The notes beneath the pieces were generated by a model, which was given only the letters and a program-made list of their open reading frames with translations, ran no database searches and was not told the origin of the DNA. From contig CP136068.1 of assembly GCA_032622095.1 (NCBI GenBank), positions 14,057,729 through 14,121,728 of the forward strand: a DNA stretch of 64,000 nucleotides, read 5' to 3'. The position numbers and the translations under genes are program-made. Below, piece after piece: positions 10,546-23,600 of this stretch. Within the stretch, counting starts at the first letter, position 1; each line of letters starts with the position of its first letter. This stretch comes from Siphonodentalium dalli. Its lineage: Eukaryota > Mollusca > Scaphopoda > Gadilida > Siphonodentaliidae.

Positions 10546-11038
10546 TCGAGAATTTGAACATAAAACCTGACTTAAACTGAGAACTTTATTAATGATATTT
10601 GCCGATAAAATCTTGCAATAAATAGGTTAACACATAGCTGACGGCAATTTCACGGATTTCAATGGGACACATCTACCTGTCCCAAGAAAGTCGCTACCCC
10701 TTTATGTGCTGCATTGAAAGTACCCGTGACCGTGACCACTTTACCGATTCACCCGTACCCGTGTGACGGGTATCGCAAACTTCAACAATCAACATACTAT
10801 TTGACGATTCCCAAACGAATTATCACTCCATCAGGGTATATTGGCTCGTGAAAGGTTCGACTCCGAATCGAACCGGATTGTAGTTTCTAACACTTGTCTT
10901 GTCGAGATAGCACCCTGGCGAGATGAGCGGTCAAGTCAGAGTTGTGAGCCCAGATGACGTCAAACCCAGGTAATTATCCATGTTTAGCCCACATGTACAA
11001 TGTATTATAATTTATTAAATATTTAGTCGATCTCTTAA
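10546..11038. other. No gene or repeat recognised
   Basis: Noncoding. A lone B-box-like GGTTCGACTCC near 10855 has no matching A box. Confidence 0.4.
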
Positions 11039-11715
11039 CCCTTTTAATGATATAATTCGTCACCACGGACTTAATTTTCACTGTTATGCGGATGATACGT
11101 AACATAACGTCCACTTTCAAACCGAGATGTTTTTCAACAATGTGTTTTCGACATAAAACTTTGGATGTCACAAAATTTTCATAAATTGAACTCTGATAAA
11201 ACAGAAGTTTTATATGTTGGTTCAGACCGCCAATTGTCAAATTTTGTAAAGCACAATATTCTTCTTGGCGATTCTGTTGTTCCTCCGTCGACTGTGGTCC
11301 TCAATTTAGGATATCTCATGATTTGTCACCAGATGAGTATGTTACCCAAGTCTGTAGGATGGCATATTATCATCTTCGAAATATCGACAGAGTTCGGAGT
11401 GTAATTGTCAGAAAAACAGCAGAATAACTGTTCCAAGCATTCACCACGGGACTACTGCAATTCATTATACGGATGTTAAGCAAGCTCTTATTGACAAACT
11501 TCAAAGATTTCAAAATTGTGCGGCAAGAATGATCACCCGTACAAATAAATTTGATCACATTTCCCCAGTTCTTGAAAATTTGCAGTGGTTACCCATTAGC
11601 CATCGGATCAATTTGAAAATGCTACTAATTGTCTACAAATGCTACCATCAGGTAGTACCATCTTACCTGGCTGAATTGGTGGCCCGATATGAACCGGCCT
11701 ATCCTCTATATATAA
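11039..11715 (+). pseudogene. L2-like LINE reverse transcriptase fragment, decayed
   Basis: Pieces of one reverse transcriptase appear in shifting frames: NFHCYADDT with the catalytic box near 11080, LNSDKTEVLYVGS near 11190, then KLQRFQNCAARMITR and FDHISPVLENLQWLPISHRI near 11500-11610, and PSYLAELVARYEP. The order and wording match the thumb and C-terminal region of L2/CR1-type LINEs. There are at least two frameshifts and a stop right after the YADD box. The (ATT)n run near 11779 may be its tail. Confidence 0.8.
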
Positions 11716-11826
11716 TGTCTGGAAATGCGTGCAATCTTGTACTGAACCCCGGTGACATCAAAAAGTGCGGTGATCTGGGATTATTATTATTATGACTGGA
11801 GCTTTCTGAATTTTTTCGAAAACCCC

Positions 11827-11897
11827 GTGCGAATACATTCTTTTATATATGCGAGTCGCCCATAGTGCGCCTCGCATACATAAGATAATGCATTGGC
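11827..11897. mobile_element. Palindromic hairpin of the TTAA MITE family (one arm)
   Basis: A near-palindrome with TTTTATATATGCGAG and CTCGCATACATAAG arms. It is the same stem found at 50634-50700, 60380-60450 and 61896-61961. The preceding TTTTTCGAAAACCC is shared with the copy at 61880. Confidence 0.7.
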
Positions 11898-11912
11898 CTA
11901 ACAATATTTATC

Positions 11913-12897
11913 GGTCCGTGTAATTGTAATAGTTGTACTTGTAAGTTGGAATTGTAGATATGTGATATCCGTCACTGCGCGGCGTCAGTTCATTTTCTAC
12001 GGTGTTGTTGACATTGAAGCTATGTGAGAATTACTCTCGTGCGTACAGTATATATCCTCTCATGTAAATGTACATGTATGTGCATTGAAACAATCAGAAC
12101 ACTGTCAACTGGATTGAACAGGTCAAGTTAAACACAACAACATTCTTATGATAGATATTTTATTCTCAAACTATTATATACAGCATTAGAGAACACAATA
12201 ATGACGCCTCTCGACCTGCCTATCTAATTGTATCTGTATCCTCTTTTGCCAGTAAATGTGCCAGTGTTTTTGATAGTCACAGCACTGCCAAGTCGTGTCA
12301 CAGCCGACCTCTTCTCGATGATCTCGAATACAGCCCAGTTGTGACAATTTAGTGGAAAATGTCAATGATTAAACCGGTTTTCGCAATTGAAACTTGTCCG
12401 GTTCACAAAGGAACCGAAGTCAGGCTGTCTTACCATTAGTCCACAACTGGTAACATGTTCCCAAAAAACAATAGTTTGTCCAGCGCCTGCGATCAAATAG
12501 GTAAAGTGACAAAAGAAAAGTGCTAAAGACACCGGACTCGAGTATAACGCAATTGCGGACGCAAGATAAAACGGACCCGCATTACACAGAATGAATACCG
12601 GATAATCAATTTTTTGAACAATTAATAATATACATATTAAATATCAGCAGTCAGATTCAGTCATACTGTATGGAGTCATTGTCGTATATAATTTGGTCGC
12701 CGATAAATATGCTATTGAATTTTTACGGCATGAACTTTGAATCACGAAAATTGTTAATTTTGACCATTTTCATTGGCACATAAAACAACGGTGATTCACC
12801 GTATACCTGATGAAACGACATGGGACCATCGGATTACAACGGTCCGACCACGTCAAACAGACAGTATTTTCTAAGAGTGTGCATACATGTATGTTGG
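11913..12897 (+). repeat. Composite repeat segment A, forward copy
   Basis: It starts GGTCCGTGTAATTG and ends near AGTGTGCAT. The same sequence, diverged by substitutions and small gaps, is present in reverse complement at 16370-17293. Noncoding. Confidence 0.75.
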
Positions 12898-12926
12898 TTT
12901 TATAGCGACAATAAGGACATGGCATT

Positions 12927-13062
12927 TTAACCCTTTCATGACGGGAGCTGCGCTGGTGGAGCATTAAAGACCATGTACCAGTGTATTCTCCTACACATGG
13001 GAGTCTCCCATAGGGAGCCCGGCATATATATAAGAGACTGCACTGTCTCACAAGATCAATGT
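12927..13062. mobile_element. TTAA MITE (palindromic family), left end and one hairpin
   Basis: TTAA followed by CCCTTTCATGACGGGAG, the family terminus, then an imperfect hairpin around GGGAGTCTCCCATAGGGAGC. It lies between segments A and B of the composite repeat. The right terminus is not clear. Confidence 0.6.
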
Positions 13063-13064
13063 AA

Positions 13065-13365
13065 ATACATCCCATGGTCACCAATTTTCATTGAAACATG
13101 TGGATATGAGACATTGTCGCCGATCGCCATGTTATCGCACAGTTACATGCATGTATTATGACAATTTACGGAACGGGAGTCTACTATTGGTTGAATGTTC
13201 TTATCAAATTATATTTGGCTGACTCACTGATATGGATACTAAGTGTCGTGATACCTGTATACACAGTTGGTTGCATCATACTGTCAAATTTCATCGAAAA
13301 ATGTGCGACTATAGGGGAACATTGGCGCCAAGTCATCGCGCACAGTTATTGTGGGATATATATGC
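13065..13365 (+). repeat. Composite repeat segment B, first copy
   Basis: It includes CATTGAAACATGTGG and GACAATTTACGGAACGGGAG, repeated in direct orientation at 17296-17590. Noncoding. Confidence 0.75.
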
Positions 13366-13726
13366 TGTTGTCTCAATCAACTGTTTTTATTAAAATTTGT
13401 GTAATTTTCACCGGAACACATGAGGTGGATTCAATGTCATGCGACCGGTTATTAGATGGTCGCATAGAAATATGTTTCTGAATCCAGAATGTGAAAGCTA
13501 CGGTATCGGTATATAGATATGTATGGGGCGGGGTTGCAGTATGAACGGCTGTATACTTGCAATTGCGAAAATGCTATAGATAGTTTGTTATTTGAATGCA
13601 AATTTATACATATATATATATAATGCGTGCGGTCACATAAGTTCGTATATGTTTACACGCTCGCTATATTTAATTTAGATTAATGTTCATATATTATGTT
13701 GCTGCAAGAAACTCGGGAAACGTGGA
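13366..13726. other. No gene or repeat recognised
   Basis: AT-rich noncoding sequence with a short TATATATA run near 13612. Confidence 0.4.
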
Positions 13727-14010
13727 TACCTCAGTTGGTTAGTGGACCGACTTATGGAATTAACTTGGACATGGTTGGGGGGTTCGAATCCGACTTTTTA
13801 ACCGGTCGGATTTCGTTTCACTATCGCCATGCCCAGTACCGCGAGGCGTGCACATCATGAATCGACCATCGGTACTATACGACCAGTGATCTGAAAACGA
13901 GTTGAGGGGCAAACTAATCACAGATATCGCTCATCTAAAACCTCACCTATCGGAAACAATATACATGTAGATGCCGGATGAACAGGGCGACCCCAAAAAC
14001 CCGTCGTTTG
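13727..14010 (+). mobile_element. tRNA-derived SINE
   Basis: The head has an A-box-like TCAGTTGGTTAGTGG and, about 50 bases later, a good B box GGTTCGAATCC. The acceptor stem does not close, so it is not a working tRNA gene. The tail (CACCTATCGGAAACAAT, GATGCCGGATGAACAGG) recurs at 41360-41415, which shows a dispersed family. Confidence 0.65.
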
Positions 14011-14491
14011 AAACGGGCCTAACGAGTTCCTATTCTATTTGAATTACCTAAACTTTACGTTAAACTGTTTTGTTCACATTAAATTACAACTTTCAGTTGA
14101 TAACTCTTGCGGAGTTCAGAACAAGTATAATGTTTTAGACCATGCAGGTTACTTAAACAATTGTGACATTTTATCGCATTTATTGGATATTTTGGATGAG
14201 CTTAAACGCCGCTAAAGAAATGTATAGGCAGTTTACTTCGACGTAAACCAGTATAGTATCACTACATAATTTACTATCTGCTTTACGTCGACTAGTACAC
14301 ATGTATATGCATGGTACTAAATTCGACGCGTGACAAAAGCTAAGCTCATCGAATCCGTTGTACCATTCATTTCCAGAGCATTAAACAAGGGGGATAATTC
14401 TCGTGCGATTAAACCATCTCCATAGCTGTCACGGTGCATGTATGATAGAAATGATATAAGAATATCCACATGCCTACACTTCTTTTTTCAG

Positions 14492-14640
14492 CCATGGTAA
14501 AGGACCCTGGGCAAGGCGGACCAACGCAGAGAAAATCCTAGCGGTTCTGTCGTTACTGCTACTCGCTGCAGTCGTAGGGTTAATAGTGGCATTTGCGTTA
14601 TTAAAAGACGAGAACTCAGCGTTGTTGGTGCCTAAGAAGG
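14492..14640 (+). CDS. M13 exon 1 of the window: cytoplasmic tail end and membrane anchor
   Basis: The acceptor CTTCTTTTTTCAG ends at 14491 and the donor GTGAGT starts at 14641. The frame begins one base in and leaves one base at the end (phase 1). It reads [12 protein letters not shown], then a hydrophobic helix of about 23 residues ([16 protein letters not shown] onward), then [13 protein letters not shown] basic stretch before the helix is expected for a type II anchor. The + frame starting at the ATG inside the exon hits a stop, so this is not the first coding exon. Its final G plus CT of the next exon makes Ala. Attachment to the next exon, 32 kb away, rests on phase and family order only. 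Confidence 0.75.
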
Positions 14641-17600
14641 GTGAGTTTTTTGCGAAACTATTCTGGTCTCCACGACAACAACAATAAAGCAAATTAAAAG
14701 GGCAATAAGCTGATTAAAATCGAGGCCCATGCGTGCAACGCTAGCTAAGATTTGATTTTCAAACACTGGAACGAGGGACAGTTATAGCATAGTGACCATA
14801 TGTAGACGAAATGTAATATACCGGTTTATACATTTACATGCTTTGGTATGGTCTGAAAGATTACTGCCATGGTCACATATATCATTATCAATGAACAATG
14901 AGACAACGCACCTTGTATTTACGATACCAGGATTATACTAGCAAAGAACGCTCTCTATTGTTACAGGCTGAAGAAAAGTCCGCAACCACTGAGTTCAATA
15001 TTGGAATAAATGTAGTATTGTAAATCAATATATCTCTAATACATTAATTATACGATAATGTCAAATTCCTTACAACCAACACTTTAATGTCACAAATACA
15101 AGCCTGTTTCATTCGCTTCGAAAACAGCCGCCAGCTTTTATCGATTGAAAACGTCATGACGCACGCCATATAAGATTGGTATGCGTAACACTTTACGTTT
15201 GTTTGCGATGTCAACGCAACGGACTAGTCTGAACGTCACTTTAGAACGTTCGACCTTAGTCTATTCTGTATTTGATACGAATAAAGAGCGTTAGCCTTTA
15301 GATAAGTTGAAAACAGCCAGAACATTGATATGCCTTTGACAGGTGTTTCCAGACTATACGTAACGTCTATATATCGGTATTTCGTGTATTTATCGGCCAA
15401 TTCTTCTCATTCATCCTTCCAAAATAAAGATACGGGCGGTGTTGGCAGTGGGTATATGCCGTTAAAATATTTAGCTCCGTCAAAAAACCGCCATAAACAG
15501 AAATAGTAAAATATAGACAGACTTTCATCTTACACCAATCAGAAATATGACATAAACAGTATGTTATTGTCAAATGTTGTTCCTTCGTTATGTAAACAAA
15601 AGCAAAAAACGTTACGGAACCTGGCTTTTGTTTAGATCCGGATATGGTAAACATAAAGAGCGTTATTTGTTACTGTTTTCCTTATATGGAAATAATAAAG
15701 AGCGTTTATATCATTTGTGTGTGATTAACCAATAGAACTGAGCTGTGTTATGTAAACAGAAGCACAACTTCTGTAACACGAGCAGGTTCATGTTTACGTA
15801 CACCATCATACGTCTTGAGAACAATATACTATTTACGCGCTGATTATGTTTGGCATATGAACAAAACTATATATTTTTTAATATTCATTCCGTTGATGGC
15901 GATTTGAACAAATATGAATAGTTCTGCAACGAACGCCGCTCGTGCCTTTAAGTAGACATAATTTGGAGGATCAAACAAGCCTTGTCCATTGAATTTGCTC
16001 CACTTCAGATGCAACGGTATCAAACTGGCATACATTTCAGTCGCATGTATACATGTACCTACAAATATATAATTCATTTGTTTGTTTTTGTTCACAGAAG
16101 TCTGCATGACCAAGTCTTGTATAATAGCGGGTGAGTAATTTAACATCATATAGTCTGTTCCACTGCCAGACGACGAATATAGTGACGATTAGTCATTGTG
16201 ATTGTGATGGTGATGGTAATGATGGCGATGGTGATGGTGATGATGGTGGTGGTGGTGGTGATGATGATGATGTTGATGGTGATGATGTTGGTGGTGGTGG
16301 TGATGATGATGATGGTGATGGTGATCCTGATGATGCTGATGGTGGTGATGATGATGGTGATGCACTGTGAGAAATACTGTCGGTTTGACAGTGTCGGACC
16401 GTCATAATCCGACCGTCCTTACCATTTCATCAGTTGTACGGTGAATTACCATTGTTTTATGCCTCCCTGAAAATGGTCAAAGTTTCCAAGTTCATGCCGT
16501 CAAAATTCAATAGTATATTTATCGGCGCCAAAATTTTATACGGCAGTGACTCCATACAGTATGACTGAATCTGATTCTGCTGATATTTAATATTTTATTA
16601 TTAATTGTTTGTATTCAGTGCAATGACCCGGTATATTCATTCCGTCCTGTCTTGCGTCCGTAATTAAATTACGTTATTTTCGTGCGCAGACTTTATCACT
16701 CACGAATTTCTTGCCGCTCTGAAAACGCAATTGTTTTGTGGGAAAATGTAAGCTATACACAGTATACAGGTGTTAAAACTGTCTGACTTCGGTTCCCATG
16801 TGAACGGACAAGTTATAAATCTGCTAAAACCGGCTTAATCATTGATATTTCCCAATAAATTGTGACAAATGGGTTGTCATCGAGCTGCCTCTTCGATCAG
16901 TCGGCTTTGACTTGGCCTCATTCGTCTCATTGCTCATGTTGAATTTGACAGTGATTTGACTACCAAAAGACTGACACATTTACTTACACAAGATGATACA
17001 GGTACAATTATCAAGAGCTTCGATGTCAACCACTGGTGACAATAATAACAACAGCAGCAGCTATTAGAATGTTGACAGTGTTGTGTTTAACTTGAACTGT
17101 TCAATCCAGTTGACAGTGTTCTGATTGTTTCAAAGCACATATACATGTACATTTACACGAGAGGATATACCACGCACCAGAGTAATTAACAACAACAACA
17201 ACACCGTAAACTATGAACTGATGCCGGGCAGTGACGGATGATCTCATATCTACAATTCCAACTTACAAGTACAACTTTACAATTACACGGACCAATTCAT
17301 CCCGTGTTTATCAATTGTCATTGAAACATGTGGGTGTGAGAATTTGTCGTCATTCGGCATGTTATCGCCAAATTATTACGACAATTTACGGAACGGGAGT
17401 GCACTATTGGTTGGATGTTCTTATCAAACTATCTTTGGCTGTGACTCAATGATATGGATACTAAGTGTCGTGATACCAGTATACATGTGTAGTTTGATGC
17501 ATCATGCTGTCAAATTTCATTGAAAAACATGCGACTATAGGAGAACATTGCCGACAAGTCATCGCGCACAGTTATTACGGGAGCTGGTGTCTTAGGTTTC

Positions 17601-20600
17601 AATCCCAACTAGCTGTTATTGATATACAGTACCAGTCAAAAGAATTGGTATATTAAGCGCACTAAATTCGCGCCCAATATCGCAATAATATTGCAAGTGG
17701 AAACGCTTATAAGCGCGCCGCTTGTGATATTATTGCAATATTTTGCGCTTAATATCGCCATATTTCGCATTTAATATTGCGACATCTTGCGCTCAAAATT
17801 GTGACATTTAAATCAAATTATTGCTTTTTCTATATTGTTTTTTGCATAAATAGAGACAGTGTTTTATATTTGTATATACTTATAGTTGTAAATGCTATAT
17901 GTACACTATATGCACAGTATTTATTTAATATAAATGTAACATAATCGGGTCTGTATGAAATTTAGCGCGCTTAGTATCGCAATAGTTTGCGTTCAATATC
18001 GATTAGTTACGGTCTTGATATTAATTAAACGGTGTTGAACCGTAAAAAATATACAACGGTCTGACACTTATTTGTTACAGTCTGCCGGTAACTTAAACGG
18101 TTGTGTACCGTAGAACATGACTGACCGTATGTTTAACGGTCCAATGTTGGCGGCGATGTTGCGCGGTATGACACCGTTAAAGTGACGAGAATTTTTATAA
18201 CAGTGTGGTGGTGGTGATGGTGGTGGTGATGGTGATGACGACGGCAACGATTATGACGAGGGCAGAAATGATGACGATGTTTACAACGACGACGATGATG
18301 ATTAACGACGACGAAGACGGACGACAATGATGACGATGAGGACGATGATTATGATGACGATATAAGTATGTCATCTGGAGGGTCCATGCAACTATATATA
18401 TATTATATATATTTTTCTATTCTATCTTTTGTAAATGTGTCTCTTTCTCAATATCATGTACTAAAATGGATCGGAGAGTAAAGCATACAACATAATTTTG
18501 CAAACCAAATTCGACATATTAACTGTAGCTATAAGCACTTTTATTTCTTGATCGACACCGGATTATTTTAATTTGTTCGCGATGGGATCCAACCGTCCTT
18601 GGGGCTAATTGTCCAACTCTAGAAATTGCACCATCCCTTTAATTAAAAGTTTACATCTGATACCCCAACTGTCCATCAGGTGGGTATAATCCATTTCAGC
18701 AGCCTGCATTGGTTGTAAACAAGTTCGAATGGTGGCTATTTCAAACCAAAAGCAATGACTGAAAGTGGAAAATATAATTTGAGTCCTGGTATACAAATAA
18801 ACGATATTATATTACACTAGTCGATGAGCCCGATGTTGTCCGGGCTATTCAAAAACCAAATTTGAAGTCGATAGCTCCACCCGTTTCCGAGATCTGGTCT
18901 GCGCATGCGCGAAGCTGGCGTCGCACGGGCCCGGCGACCCGATAAAATTCGTATCCGGGGCAAGATACATTCACATAGCAAATTTCAAGTCGATAGCTCC
19001 ACCCGTTTCCGAGATCTCGTCTGCGCACGCGCGAAGCGGGCGTCGCACGGGCTCGCCAATACGACAACGACGACCGCCTGGTCAAACTACACACACGTAC
19101 CAAGTTTCGTCCCGATCGGTCGAGAATCGTAGATTTGTATAAATGACAGACAAACATACAGACAAACAGAGGTCTTCAAAATATATAGGAGACTAGCCGA
19201 TGTGCCCGACGTTGTCCGGGCTATTCAAAAACCAAATTTCAAGTCAATAGATCCACCCGTTTCCGAGATCTGGTCTGCGCATGCGCGAAGCTGGGGTCGC
19301 ACGGGCTCGGCGACCCGATAAAATTCGTATCCGGGGCAAGATACATTCACATAGCAAATTTTAAGTCGATAGCTCCACCCGTTTCCGAGATCTCGTCTGC
19401 GCATGCGCGAAGCTGGCGTCGCACGGGCTCGCCAGTACGACAACGACGACCGCCTGGTCAAACTACACACACGTAGAAATTGCATCCGTATGTTGGATTT
19501 GTCAGATAGGCGGAATTTTTTCGCACCGCGTGGTTTTATTGAGGCACCTGGTGATAAAATGGGACATTTTAAAAATAAAGCCGACATATTTTGAAGACCT
19601 CTGTATGTTTGTCTGTATATCTCGGAAACGGGTGGAGCTATCGACTTGAAATTTGCTTTGTGAATGTATCTTGTCCCCGCATACGAATTTTATCGGGTCG
19701 CCGAGCCCGTGCGACGCCAGCTTCGCGCATGCGCAGACGAGATCTCGGAAACGGGTGGAGCTATCGACTTGAAAATTGGTATGTGAATGTATCTTGCCCC
19801 GGATATGAATTTTATCGGGTCGCCGAGCCCGTGCGACGCCAGCTTCGCGCAGACCAGATCTCGGAAACGGGTGGAGCTATCGACTTGAAATTTGGTATGT
19901 GAATGTATCTTGCCCCGGATACGAATTTTATCGGGTTGCCGAGCCCGTGCGACGCCAGCTTCGCGCATGCGCATACGAGATCTCGGAAACGGGTAGAGCT
20001 ATCGACTTGAAGTTTGGTTTTTGAATAGCCCGGACAACGTCGGGCTGGGTAGAGCTGTCGACTTGAAATTTGGTTTTTGAATAGCCCGGACAACGTCGGG
20101 CTCATCGGCTAGTCTCATATATATTTTGAAGACCTCTGTCTGTCTGTCTGTATGTTTGTTTGTCAGTCTGTCATTTATACAAATCTACGATTCTCGACCG
20201 ATCGGGACGAAACTTGGTACGTGTGTGTAGTTTGACCAGGCGGTCGTCGTTGTCGTATTGGCGAGTTTGTATATAAAATGGTGTATGTATATCCAACCGA
20301 AAGCCAATGACTGGCGGTAGCGCATGTTCCAAGGTGCCCGACACTATGTATGCTATGAATTTGGAAAGTCACTTTAAGCTAGTGTTTCGTGTCAATTTTT
20401 GTTCGCCGACACTCGTCAGGGGGAGGCGATTTAATTAGATAAGTTGACATTTTATATGTCTGTTAACATGTATTCCATGTGTATATAGTTTTTTGCCCCG
20501 TCATGTGGGATTGTTGGATTTGCAATTTTCATGCAATCATTCTGTTAACATGTATTCCATGTGTATATAGTTTTTTCCCGTCCTGGGATTGTTGGATTTG

Positions 20601-23600
20601 CAATTTTCATGCAATCATTCTGTTAACATGTATTCCATGTGTATATAGTTTTTTCCCGTCATGGGATTGTTGGATTTGCAATGTTCATGCAATCATTCTG
20701 TTGGATGGTTTGTAGTTTCAGCCTCTCAGCATTCGCTGCCGATGTGAAGACTGCATGTTTCCGATATTTTGAGATGTGTATAGTATATAGCCAGCACGTG
20801 GCAGTTCAGCCGTCAATCACGCTTTAAGGCGTGTACAATGGCTTTAGTGCCCAGTCGAGTCAAGCTAACATACGTTGATTAGGTCACGTGACGATATATG
20901 CCACATATGTGGTGTGAAATTGATACCTCTGATGTTGCGATAAGGAATTAATCACTTCTTTAATGTCTTATTTGACTCGCCGTTAATCTTAGTCTGACAT
21001 ATTTCTGACTGTAGCGTCAAGAATGAATAGATTACCATTAATTGGCACATATGTTTTCAGTCAAGTCTCTATCCAAGGTTTTTGGATTTCGAAGTTTGGC
21101 CAAGTTTAAATAATGCCAAAACATATTTAGGTATATGTGACTTCTTCGGGTTGCATATTTTATGCAGTCTGCATATTGCATGCATTATATGTGGATATTC
21201 TTGGTGGAATCCATCGGATTCAGTTTAAATTTGCATATTATATGCCATCTGTATGTTAATACCATATTAGCGAAAGAGCGTAACATCCACCACTCATCCC
21301 AAAGATATGGGTTGAAATAAATGGTAAATGCCAGTAGGCCCCCGCATGTGTGCAAATCCAGTCAAGATAGAGCATAGAATCAAATTGGATTGTCCAACTG
21401 AACTAGTGGGCTATAGGTTCTTGCTGGCATGCCAGAACATGATACCAATTACGAATTTATCATTCTATAGGTAACAGTGGGTTCTAAATAGCACATGCAT
21501 CGCTTATGGATGAGAATTAATTCATGAGTATTGTCCAGACATCATCGATCATCTACACATCTAGGTGCACCCATTAATTTGGGATATTAATGTGTATAGC
21601 TATAGTGATAATATAGCTGTATATTTAGCGTGTATTATTTGCTATAATGTACCATTGCAAGTTTGTGACCAGAGCGTGTACACGTGGTGTAATATGCACA
21701 ATTGTAGTGCGCCCGTTAAGTGTGGTATTGTATATGTATAGCTATATCAATGATATAGCATTGTTACTGGAAACTACCGTTTCGGTATAGTTTATTCGAT
21801 TAGTCCATCCTAACACCAAGGCTGGCGCAAATCCGATGATAAGCGGGTCCTTGAAATGTCATGTGTAAATCTAGCGTGTATCGTTAGTTGTAAAAGCAAT
21901 ACAGCATTATGAGTTAATGCCCCGAGTGAATACTCGTGGTGGTATATACACAATTGTAGTGTGCCCATTTAGGGATATTTGTTTAAGTATAGTTATTATA
22001 GCTATAATAAAGCAATGTAGATGTCCATGAATTTTATAGTGACTTATCCAAGCATATTCGGATCACCTCAAAACAGCAACGTCGCCACACAGTCGAAGCA
22101 GTCAGGATCCCTGGTAGTTAAACCAGTTATTCAACAGGATTACTATCACCGAGGAATGTCAAGTTTGTATATAAAATGGTGTATGTATATCCAACCGAAA
22201 GCCAATGACTGGCGGTAGCGCATGTTCCAAGGTGCCCGACACTATGTATGCTATGAATTTGGAAAGTCACTTTAAGCTAGTGTTTCGTGTCAATTTTTGT
22301 TCGCCGACACTCGTCAGGGGGAGGCGATTTAATTAGATAAGTTGACATTTTATATGTCTGTTAACATGTATTCCATGTGTATATAGTTTTTTGCCCCGTC
22401 ATGTGGGATTGTTGGATTTGCAATTTTCATGCAATCATTCTGTTAACATGTATTCCATGTGTATATAGTTTTTTCCCGTCCTGGGATTGTTGGATTTGCA
22501 ATTTTCATGCAATCATTCTGTTAACATGTATTCCATGTGTATATAGTTTTTTCCCGTCATGGGATTGTTGGATTTGCAATGTTCATGCAATCATTCTGTT
22601 GGATGGTTTGTAGTTTCAGCCTCTCAGCATTCGCTGCCGATGTGAAGACTGCATGTTTCCGATATTTTGAGATGTGTATAGTATATAGCCAGCACGTGGC
22701 AGTTCAGCCGTCAATCACGCTTTAAGGCGTGTACAATGGCTTTAGTGCCCAGTCGAGTCAAGCTAACATACGTTGATTAGGTCACGTGACGATATATGCC
22801 ACATATGTGGTGTGAAATTGATACCTCTGATGTTGCGATAAGGAATTAATCACTTCTTTAATGTCTTATTTGACTCGCCGTTAATCTTAGTCTGACATAT
22901 TTCTGACTGTAGCGTCAAGAATGAATAGATTACCATTAATTGGCACATATGTTTTCAGTCAAGTCTCTATCCAAGGTTTTTGGATTTCGAAGTTTGGCCA
23001 AGTTTAAATAATGCCAAAACATATTTAGGTATATGTGACTTCTTCGGGTTGCATATTTTATGCAGTCTGCATATTGCATGCATTATATGTGGATATTCTT
23101 GGTGGAATCCATCGGATTCAGTTTAAATTTGCATATTATATGCCATCTGTATGTTAATACCATATTAGCGAAAGAGCGTAACATCCACCACTCATCCCAA
23201 AGATATGGGTTGAAATAAATGGTAAATGCCAGTAGGCCCCCGCATGTGTGCAAATCCAGTCAAGATAGAGCATAGAATCAAATTGGATTGTCCAACTGAA
23301 CTAGTGGGCTATAGGTTCTTGCTGGCATGCCAGAACATGATACCAATTACGAATTTATCATTCTATAGGTAACAGTGGGTTCTAAATAGCACATGCATCG
23401 CTTATGGATGAGAATTAATTCATGAGTATTGTCCAGACATCATCGATCATCTACACATCTAGGTGCACCCATTAATTTGGGATATTAATGTGTATAGCTA
23501 TAGTGATAATATAGCTGTATATTTAGCGTGTATTATTTGCTATAATGTACCATTGCAAGTTTGTGACCAGAGCGTGTACACGTGGTGTAATATGCACAAT

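Noticed and set aside
10855-10870. Isolated B-box-like GGTTCGACTCC
   Set aside because: No A box or tRNA fold around it.
13727-13802. A true tRNA gene
   Set aside because: A and B boxes are present but the acceptor stem does not pair, and the sequence continues into a dispersed tail.
14474-14692. A 72-codon minus-strand frame over M13 exon 1
   Set aside because: It is the antisense shadow of an exon with good splice signals.
16131-16407. Poly-Asp/Gly, poly-Met/Val and poly-Ser/Pro frames
   Set aside because: Triplet microsatellite read in three frames.
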